DNA from: CAZUZD01 sp964624465
Lineage (GTDB): Bacteria > Planctomycetota > Planctomycetia > Isosphaerales > Isosphaeraceae
Direction of reading: 5' to 3'
Assembly: GCA_964624465.1 (NCBI GenBank)
Contig: CAZUZD010000192.1
Span: 1 to 11,916 of the forward strand
Length of the DNA stretch: 11,916 bases
The notes below the pieces were generated by a model. The model worked only from the letters and a program-made list of their open reading frames with translations. It had not been told where the DNA came from and did no database searches. Shown here in pieces: positions 6,612-11,916 of this stretch; the stretch's first letter is position 1; every line of letters starts with the position of its first letter. The position numbers and the translations under genes are program-made.

Positions 6612-7444
6612 CGCGCCGCCGGGTCGAGCGCCAGCACCGCGTCGAACGCCCGGCCGATCTCGCCATCGCCGACGCTGAGCCGCCAGTTGGGCCGGCGCGC
6701 CAGCCTCCGGGCGGCGCCACCCACCGTGGCGAGGAAGTCGACCTCGTAGCAGCGGGTCTGATCGAGCAGCGCGCGGGTCGCGTCGAACCCGCGGAGTGGG
6801 GTCAGCGAGTAACCAGGGCCATCGTGCCGGGTCAGATGCAGGATCGCGGCCACCGGGTAGCGGTCCTCCAGCGTCCCGACCCTCCCGGGCGGGAGCGGCT
6901 CCAGCGCGATCGGCTCATCCTCGAGTCGGGCGCGCACGGCGGCCGGGGAGAGCCTCGCGACGTCCGCCTCGGTCAGCACCCGGCGCTTCAGAGGGCGCGG
7001 CAGGCCGGTCACCTCCCCACTCTCGGGATCGACCCGGACCTGATCGTCGCCCAGCACCCGAAGACCGCGCCGCTGGGCCTCGAAGGCCCAGGACGACTTG
7101 CCGGACCACGGCGGCCCCGAGACGAGCACGGCACCCGACGAGGTCAGAAAGCTGGCGGCGTGTACCACCGTGAAGGAGCCCCGGTGCACCATCACGTCGC
7201 TGACCGTCAGAAAGAGCCAGGCTTCCAGGTTTGGCCGGTCGGGGAAGCGGCGCAGGTCGTGGCCATCGACCAGAACCTGCCGCTCGTCGAGCACCGTCAG
7301 CACCGGCGGAATCTCGGTGGCGGCGAGGGGCTCGACCGGCAGCCCGGTGAAGCACGTGAGCCGTTCGAACCAGTCGGGAGTGGGTGCGGCGACGGTGAGG
7401 GTGTGACCCAGCCAGGTCAGGCGGCCCTGGTGGGTTGTGGTCAT
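6608..7444 (-). CDS. HPr kinase-related protein (HprK-related kinase A type)
   Basis: The protein has 278 residues. ATG 7444 overlaps the preceding glycosyltransferase stop as ATGA, so it is preferred over an upstream in-frame start at 7483. After an N-terminal domain of about 85 residues come VVHAASFL (H95), the P-loop GPPWSGKS at 110-117, and a Walker-B-like LGDDQV at about 131-136. This is the core of HprK/P and its relatives, which phosphorylate Ser on a protein partner. It lacks the full length and regulatory layout of true HPr kinase, and no HPr gene is nearby. HprK-related kinases next to PqqD-like and NTP_transf_5 proteins form a recurring, poorly understood gene set; others phosphorylate lasso peptide tails. 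The substrate here may be one of the small peptides (inference). It is last in a three-gene coupled operon. Confidence 0.88.
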   Translation of the reverse strand: MTTTHQGRLTWLGHTLTVAAPTPDWFERLTCFTGLPVEPLAATEIPPVLTVLDERQVLVDGHDLRRFPDRPNLEAWLFLTVSDVMVHRGSFTVVHAASFLTSSGAVLVSGPPWSGKSSWAFEAQRRGLRVLGDDQVRVDPESGEVTGLPRPLKRRVLTEADVARLSPAAVRARLEDEPIALEPLPPGRVGTLEDRYPVAAILHLTRHDGPGYSLTPLRGFDATRALLDQTRCYEVDFLATVGGAARRLARRPNWRLSVGDGEIGRAFDAVLALDPAAR

Positions 7445-8490
7445 GGTCGAGCCCCGGCGGTGGCCATCCAGGTCGCCAGGCATCGGGTCATCAGGTCGAC
7501 CATCGGATGCTCGTCGAAGTCGGGAGCCTGGGTGCGCGCCGCGCGGAGCAGCCGGCGGAGGGCGATGGCTTCGCGCGGGTGCTCGGGCCCACCCTCATCC
7601 GGTGGCGCCAGGATCGCCTCGGGGAACCGCGCTCCGAGGGGCCGTCCCTGGATCCCGGCGCAGATGTGGACGAAGACCCGGAAGAACCGGGGCCAGTTGC
7701 AAGGCGTCGGGGCTAGCGAGTTGGGCGTGGCGTCGAGGATCCAGCCGCCGAGCTTCGAGACGATCAGCTCCAGTTCGGAGTCGCCCCGCTCGCGGGCGTC
7801 TCGCGAGGTGTTCTGACCGTGCAGGCGGTACGTCAGGAGCGGCTCGGGCACGAAGACCGGCTCGAGCAGGCGCGTGGCCTGGAGGGCGAAGTCCCAGTCC
7901 TGGGCAATCGCGATCCGGCCGTCGAAGCCGCCAACGGCCTCGAACAGGTCGCGGCTCACGAGAAAGTTGCTCGCCGTGATCGTGAAGTTCGAGCGCAGGA
8001 GGGCGAATCCGGCGGTCGGGAATGCCATCGACTGACCGAGCATCAGGCGGTAGCTCTGGCGCCAGGTCTCGACGTCGGGGCCGCCGGGCTCGGACGCGAA
8101 ATCGATGCCGCTGACGGCGAAGTGCGGGCCGGTCAGCGGGCCAGCCGGGACCATCCGCTCCAGGCGGTCGGGAGCGTAGCTGTCGTCCGAATCGAGGAAC
8201 GCGACCAGGGGAGCGCGGGTGGCGGCGAACAGCTCGTTGCGGGTGACGGAGATGCCGCGATTGGGGCGGACGATCAGCCGGCAGTCGATGGCTCGAGTTT
8301 CGGGGCGGGTCCGGGCGGCGGCGAAGATGCGCTCGATGACGGCCACCGAGTCATCGGTCGAGCCGTCGTCGATCACGACCAGCTCGGCGGGCGGCAGGGT
8401 CTGGGCGAGCACCGAGCCGAGGGTCTCGGGCAGATATCGCGCGTGATTGTAGCTGGGAACCGCGACGGCGACGCCCGGCCGCGAGCTCAA
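7441..8490 (-). CDS. Family 2 glycosyltransferase
   Basis: The protein has 349 residues. The start is a TTG at 8490 that overlaps the stop of the PqqD-like gene (TTGA). GGAG lies five bases upstream, and no other start fits before the conserved N-terminus. VAVAVPSYNHARYL (7-20) and LVVIDDGSTDDS (37-48) are the nucleotide-binding part of the GT-A fold. The DxD metal motif is FLDSDD (98-103). IAQDWDFAL (about 195-203) carries the likely catalytic base, and YRLHGQNTS is the usual GT2 motif that follows. No membrane segment is seen, so it should act in the cytoplasm with a nucleotide sugar donor. The acceptor is unknown. Its place between a PqqD-like and a kinase gene suggests it glycosylates the same substrate, though a polysaccharide role cannot be excluded. 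Confidence 0.92.
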   Translation of the reverse strand: MSSRPGVAVAVPSYNHARYLPETLGSVLAQTLPPAELVVIDDGSTDDSVAVIERIFAAARTRPETRAIDCRLIVRPNRGISVTRNELFAATRAPLVAFLDSDDSYAPDRLERMVPAGPLTGPHFAVSGIDFASEPGGPDVETWRQSYRLMLGQSMAFPTAGFALLRSNFTITASNFLVSRDLFEAVGGFDGRIAIAQDWDFALQATRLLEPVFVPEPLLTYRLHGQNTSRDARERGDSELELIVSKLGGWILDATPNSLAPTPCNWPRFFRVFVHICAGIQGRPLGARFPEAILAPPDEGGPEHPREAIALRRLLRAARTQAPDFDEHPMVDLMTRCLATWMATAGARP

Positions 8491-8804
8491 GCCGGCGACT
8501 CCGAGGCCGGCTCCGACTCGGTGCGCACCGCGAATCCGGCCTCCGTCAGCGAGTCCAGAAACTGGGTGGCGTAGGCCAACGCCTCGCTCGCGTCCATCGC
8601 CGGCCAGGCCTCCAGCATGAGGTCCGCCAGCTCCTGCGCGGTGTGGTAGATCACCATCGCATCCCAGAGCACGGTCGCGGTGCTGTTCAGCACCCGCACC
8701 TGAAGAGTCTTGCGGTGCAGCAGGATCAGTTCATCATCCAACCGCTCTTCGTCGGCGTCGGGCGATCGCTGGTAGAGGCAGGTGGGCGAGGGACAGACGC
8801 TCAT
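8487..8804 (-). CDS. PqqD-like peptide-binding protein (RRE-type, HPr-rel-A system-like)
   Basis: The protein has 105 residues. I choose ATG 8804, with AGGA about eight bases upstream. The frame stays open to 8930, but the added residues look unlike PqqD and would span the candidate promoter. The body shows the PqqD pattern: RLDDELILLHRKTLQVRVLN, then STATVLWDAM, a helix with ELADLMLEAW, and LDSLTEAGF near the end. PqqD-type domains (RiPP recognition elements) bind leader peptides and present them to modifying enzymes, so this gene is the main reason to read the locus as a peptide-modification system. The acidic tail TESEPASESPA is outside the domain. It is first in an operon with the glycosyltransferase (4-bp overlap) and the kinase. 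Its partner is most simply one of the two small peptides encoded about 3 kb away. Confidence 0.85.
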   Translation of the reverse strand: MSVCPSPTCLYQRSPDADEERLDDELILLHRKTLQVRVLNSTATVLWDAMVIYHTAQELADLMLEAWPAMDASEALAYATQFLDSLTEAGFAVRTESEPASESPA

Positions 8805-8856
8805 CGGCACTTCCTGGGTGTCGGGACCTCTTTGTCCGGCGACTGCAACGCATCTT

Positions 8857-8885
8857 GTTATAGGGAACGAAGCGCCAGAATGCCA
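8857..8885 (-). promoter_or_regulatory. Possible promoter of the PqqD-like/glycosyltransferase/kinase operon
   Basis: Read on the minus strand, TGGCAT (8885-8880) is followed after 17 bp by TATAAC (8862-8857). The -10 element is good and the -35 is weak. Transcription would start near 8850, giving a leader of about 45 bases. The 281-bp space 8805-9085 contains no convincing gene or terminator otherwise, and a promoter is expected here because the ATP-grasp gene upstream is not tightly linked. Confidence 0.4.
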
Positions 8886-9085
8886 TCCGGCGGCGTCCCC
8901 AAAATCGTCGACGCCCGTCGATTTCTCCACCCGCGGCCGGCGGGATCAGGGCGGTGCGGCCGGCGCAGGCCCGAGGGTGTCCACCGGGCCGGGTTGAACT
9001 CCATCGCGCTTCGATGAAGGCCGACTCCAGAGGATTCCAGGGTGGCGGGGATCGCCGCGGTGTCGAGCCTCCGACCGCCTGGGAC

Positions 9086-10054
9086 TCAGCCGGGTGTGGA
9101 GGGCATCGGTGCCCACACCCTCGCCGGAGCAGCGGGCGGAGTCTCCAGCCGGCGCGCGATCGCGCGGGCCAGGGTGGTGGCAGCCGGCGGGTGGAACCGC
9201 AGCCAGAGCTCGGGTTCGATCAGCTCGATCTCCATGACGGCGAGCCGACCGGCGTTGTCGCGCACCAGGTCGACGCGGCCGTACGCTGGCGGCGCCGGGC
9301 AGGCGGCAATGGCCCGCTCCGCGAAGGCAATCTCCTCGGCGCTCGGGGGGTGCGGCTCGACGGTGCCGCCATGATCGTCCTGGACCCGGAAGTCGCCCGC
9401 CCTGGGCCGCTTGAGGACCGCGTGCGTCACGTGGCCGTCGAGCACGACCAGGGTGATCTCGCCCGTCGACTGGATCGCGTGCTGAAACGGCTGGACCAGG
9501 AACGCCTGCGTCAGCCGGAGCCCCGCGATGGCCTGATCCACCTCGGCGGCATTCGCCAGTCCCACGCGGTAGGTGTGCCAGGCCGCTCCCGAGACGCACG
9601 GCTTGACCACGGCATCGGGCCATCCCTGCTCGGTCAGCACGTCGGCCAGCGACTCCCGGTGACCCGGTTCGAGGAATCGCGACGGCACGATCGTGACGCC
9701 GCCGGCCTCCAGATCAGCCAGGTAGTGCTTGTCGAGATTCCAGCGCACGGTGGCGGCATCGTTGCAGAGTGCAGTCCGCAGCTCCACCGAATCCAGCCAG
9801 TCCCGGAACTCTCCAAACCTCTCGAAGTAGTCCCAGGTGGTGCGGAAGACCGCCAGGGGATACCGCGACCAGTCGACCTCGGGATCGCACCAGGCCAGCC
9901 GCTCGGCGTGTACTCCATGACTCTGCAAGGCGTCGATCAGCAGGCTGTCGTCGCGGAGGATGTTCGCCAGGTACCAGTCGTCCTCGGCGGCGGTGGCCGC
10001 CGTATAGCGTCGCTCGGTCAGAAGGGCGACGGTTCGACTCTCGCGTTCCGGCAT
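9086..10054 (-). CDS. ATP-grasp domain protein (glutathione synthetase/RimK-like ligase)
   Basis: The protein has 322 residues from ATG 10054, with AAGGA nine bases upstream. The N-terminal part has FRTTWDYFERFGEFRDWL (70-87) and NDAATVRWNLDKHYL (98-112, K109). The ATP-grasp core has AVVKPCVSGAAWHT (148-161, ATP-binding K151), a GEITLVVLDG strand, FRVQDDHGG, and near the C-terminus RVDLV with MEIELIEPELWL, whose acidic residues would hold magnesium. These enzymes form amide or similar bonds through an acyl phosphate. This subgroup is widespread as an uncharacterised protein; it is not clearly one of the known graspetide ligases. It lies 281 bp upstream of the PqqD-like gene on the same strand, so a role in the peptide system is possible but unproven. 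The next upstream gene is 46 bp away and may be co-transcribed. Confidence 0.85.
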   Translation of the reverse strand: MPERESRTVALLTERRYTAATAAEDDWYLANILRDDSLLIDALQSHGVHAERLAWCDPEVDWSRYPLAVFRTTWDYFERFGEFRDWLDSVELRTALCNDAATVRWNLDKHYLADLEAGGVTIVPSRFLEPGHRESLADVLTEQGWPDAVVKPCVSGAAWHTYRVGLANAAEVDQAIAGLRLTQAFLVQPFQHAIQSTGEITLVVLDGHVTHAVLKRPRAGDFRVQDDHGGTVEPHPPSAEEIAFAERAIAACPAPPAYGRVDLVRDNAGRLAVMEIELIEPELWLRFHPPAATTLARAIARRLETPPAAPARVWAPMPSTPG

Positions 10055-10100
10055 CGACGGCAGTCCTTCAGCCTGGCAGGCGGCGCATTCGCGGGCCGGA

Positions 10101-10745
10101 TCACGAGGGGAGCGGGTCCCGTTCCGCCGATCGACCGTTGGTGGTGGAGCGGTCCAGGTGGGCGCGGAGGGCGGCTTGCGACCGCTGGGAGAGGATGGTG
10201 GGGATCTCGCCGAAGCGGAGGAAGATGCGATCGCCGGCCGCCGAGGGGTAGACGGTCGCGGCCACGTCGAGCCCGGAATCGCCCCATTCGAGCCGGAACT
10301 GACCGGTGCGGGTCGTGCTGGCGTGCGGATCGAGCCGCTCGGCCAGCCGACGGAGCCAGCCGGCGAGCCGGCGCCGGCGAGTCGTCAGCCCGGCGATCGT
10401 CTGCAATTCCTCGAGTACGCCGGCCGCCAGGTGCTGGGGAGCGGGGGGAATTTCGTGGAGCTGGCCGCCGACCTCGCCGAAGAGCCGCAGTCCCGGGCCG
10501 GGCGATGCCGTTGGATCCGGCTCGAAGCGAATCTCGGCCGCCCGGTTCCAGAGCGCCGACAGCAGGACCATGAGCAGGAACTCCTGGTGCGGCGGGACCA
10601 TTCCGATCAGGTCGGAGCCGCTCGACAGGTCGATCACCGGCAGGCCCTTCCGCCAGCGCGCCAGGGGCCGTCCCCCCGGCCGGGAGGGCGGCGATGCGGC
10701 CGTGGTGTTCGATTGCGACTCAGGCTCCGGGGCCTCGGCTCCCAT
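10101..10745 (-). CDS. Uncharacterised protein resembling the GspE/PilB middle domain
   Basis: The protein has 214 residues from ATG 10745; the ribosome site is poor, so the exact start is uncertain. The first 35 residues are low-complexity and polar. Residues about 55-179 resemble the domain that precedes the ATPase core in type II secretion/type IV pilus ATPases. AAEIRFEP (69-76) matches the 'AsDIHIEP' position, LFGEVGGQLHEIP (88-100) the 'R.DG.L' strand, and VYPSAAGDRIFLRF (165-178) the 'Pt..GE.vvlR' strand. The P-loop ATPase that should follow is absent; the protein ends about 35 residues later. I infer a stand-alone N2-like domain with no catalytic activity of its own. The similarity is by eye and moderate. 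It sits between the second DUF1501 gene (98-bp gap) and the ATP-grasp gene (46-bp gap), all on the minus strand. Confidence 0.65.
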   Translation of the reverse strand: MGAEAPEPESQSNTTAASPPSRPGGRPLARWRKGLPVIDLSSGSDLIGMVPPHQEFLLMVLLSALWNRAAEIRFEPDPTASPGPGLRLFGEVGGQLHEIPPAPQHLAAGVLEELQTIAGLTTRRRRLAGWLRRLAERLDPHASTTRTGQFRLEWGDSGLDVAATVYPSAAGDRIFLRFGEIPTILSQRSQAALRAHLDRSTTNGRSAERDPLPS

Positions 10746-10845
10746 GTTCTGGTCTCTCGCGGGGGTCGTGGCACCGAGCGGGTCGATGGGGGCGGCCCGG
10801 TCGAATGGGACAGGGTCGACGGACGAGCGGGCGCGGACCGCAGAC

Positions 10846-11916
10846 TCAGGCCAGGATATCCCGGATCACCTGACCATGCACGTCGGTCAGGCGGAAGTCG
10901 CGGCCGGCGTAACGGTAGGTGAGCTTGGTGTGATCGAAGCCGAGCAGGTGCAGCATCGTGGCGTGCAGGTCGTGGACGCTGGTCGGATTCGCCTCGGCTC
11001 GGAAGCCGAAGTCGTCGGTCGAGCCGTACACCGTCCCGCCCTTGACGCCGCCGCCAGCCATCCAGACCGAGAAGCCGTAATGGTTGTGGTCGCGGCCGAG
11101 CTTCGACTTGCCGTCGCCGCCCAGCTCGACGGTCGGGGTGCGGCCGAACTCGCCGCCGCAGAGGATCAGGGTGTCCTCGAAGAGCCCGCGCTGCTTGAGG
11201 TCGGTGATCAGGGCAGCGATCGGGCCGTCGATCTGGCCGGCGAGGCCGCGGTGGGCGCCCTCGATGTTGTCGTGGTTGTCCCAGGGCTGGCCGGCGCCAT
11301 GCCAGAGCTGCACGTAGCGCACGCCACGCTCGATCAGCCGGCGGGCGATCAGGGTCTGGCGGCCGTGGACGCCGGGGCCGTACAGATCCCGGATGTACTG
11401 GGGCTCGCGGGAGACGTCGAAGGCGTCGGCGGCCTCCATCTGCATCCGGAAGGCGAGCTCGAACGACTGGATCCGCGCGTCGAGCCGGCCGTCGTGGCGG
11501 TCGCGGGCGTGGTCGGCGTCGAGGGCCGCCAGCAGGTCGAGCTGCCGTCGCTGGACGCCGGTGCTGGCGTGCGGATGGTCGATGTTCTCGACGAGCCGGT
11601 CGACCCGCTCGTGCTGCGAGTCGATGTACGTGCCCTGGTAGGCGCCGGGAAGGAAGCCATTCTGCCAGTTGTCGATCCCCTTGATCGGGTGTCCGCCGGG
11701 GCAGAGGGCGACGAAGCCGGGCAGGTTGCGGTTCTCGGTGCCCAGGCCGTAGAGCGCCCACGAGCCGACGCTGGGGCGGGCCTGCACCGAGTCGCCGCAA
11801 TTCATGAGCATCAGCGACGGCTCATGGTTGGGCACCTGGGCGTACATCGAGCGGATCACGGCGATGTCGTCGATGTGCTGCGCCATCTTCGCGAACAGCT
11901 CGCTGACCTCGATCCC
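10846..11916 (-). CDS. DUF1501 family protein, C-terminal part (5' end outside window)
   Basis: The frame is open to the right edge, so the Tat signal and N-terminal motif are not visible; 356 residues are. The first visible residues GIEVSELF match the same stretch in the other DUF1501 protein. ATG 11886 is internal. Family marks are LYGLGTENRNLPGFV, LDARIQSFELAFRMQMEA, GGEFGRTP, GRDHNHYGFSVWMAGGGVKGG, and the C-terminal HDLHATMLHLLGFDHTKLTYRY. It is a close paralogue of the gene at 3534-4931, on the opposite strand, but belongs to the subtype with the DHNHYGFSVWMAGGG motif. A DUF1549/DUF1553 partner would be expected just beyond the right edge (inference). Exported and of unknown substrate. 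Confidence 0.94.
   Translation of the reverse strand, partial: GIEVSELFAKMAQHIDDIAVIRSMYAQVPNHEPSLMLMNCGDSVQARPSVGSWALYGLGTENRNLPGFVALCPGGHPIKGIDNWQNGFLPGAYQGTYIDSQHERVDRLVENIDHPHASTGVQRRQLDLLAALDADHARDRHDGRLDARIQSFELAFRMQMEAADAFDVSREPQYIRDLYGPGVHGRQTLIARRLIERGVRYVQLWHGAGQPWDNHDNIEGAHRGLAGQIDGPIAALITDLKQRGLFEDTLILCGGEFGRTPTVELGGDGKSKLGRDHNHYGFSVWMAGGGVKGGTVYGSTDDFGFRAEANPTSVHDLHATMLHLLGFDHTKLTYRYAGRDFRLTDVHGQVIRDILA

Noticed and set aside
5723..7816. A 697-codon + strand open frame crossing the nucleotidyltransferase, kinase and glycosyltransferase genes
   Set aside because: It overlaps three genes with strong motifs in other frames, and its composition is arginine/glycine/proline-rich noise.
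8805..8930. N-terminal extension of the PqqD-like protein to an upstream ATG
   Set aside because: The extra 42 residues do not resemble PqqD, and ATG 8804 has its own good ribosome site at normal family length.
8858..9004. A 48-residue minus-strand open frame upstream of the PqqD-like gene, considered as a third precursor peptide
   Set aside because: It lacks the SRREF and AMA(G)Y features, is rich in R and P, has a poor ribosome site, and its stop overlaps the candidate -10 element.
8954..10573. A 539-codon + strand open frame opposite the ATP-grasp and GspE-like genes
   Set aside because: Antisense shadow with no domain; the minus-strand frames hold the conserved motifs.
1..11916. CRISPR arrays, tRNA or rRNA genes, insertion sequences and transposases
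   Set aside because: No regularly spaced repeats, no tRNA-like arms or rRNA stretches, and no transposase motifs or terminal repeats were seen on either strand.

Overview
The window is GC-rich DNA (roughly 70% by eye) with protein families typical of a planctomycete: DUF1549/DUF1553 cytochrome-like proteins with a haem-c domain, DUF1501 Tat-exported proteins and a DUF1552 protein. This gene stock best fits the Isosphaerales/Gemmatales side of the phylum, but the order is only an inference.

Layout. Positions 3-4931 (+ strand) hold a tight three-gene run: the C-terminal end of a DUF1552 protein, a large secreted PSCyt1-DUF1549-DUF1553 protein with a lectin-like insertion, and a Tat-exported DUF1501 protein. 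Positions 10846-11916 (- strand) hold the C-terminal part of a second DUF1501 protein. These two surface/periplasmic systems bracket a different kind of island (4932-10845).

The island looks like an uncharacterised peptide-modification system. On the + strand, a good sigma70-like promoter framed by a perfect 11-bp direct repeat precedes two tandem genes for 50-51 residue paralogous peptides. A 10-bp perfect hairpin lies between them. A nucleotidyltransferase (NTP_transf_5-like) gene follows 21 bp later. Facing it on the - strand are three translationally coupled genes: a PqqD-like peptide-binding protein, a family-2 glycosyltransferase and an HPr-kinase-related kinase. The kinase and nucleotidyltransferase genes meet tail to tail and share a CTAG stop palindrome. 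Further upstream on the - strand are an ATP-grasp ligase and a small protein resembling the middle domain of GspE/PilB ATPases.

Working model (inference). The two peptides are substrates. The PqqD-like protein presents them, and the kinase, nucleotidyltransferase and glycosyltransferase (possibly also the ATP-grasp enzyme) decorate them or a shared carrier. HprK-like kinase plus nucleotidyltransferase is a known tailoring pair for some lasso peptides, but no lasso cyclase, leader protease or transporter is visible here. Both peptides read as complete Tat signal sequences ending in Ala-Met-Ala, followed by only Tyr or Gly-Tyr. That leaves almost no mature product and is the strangest feature of the window.
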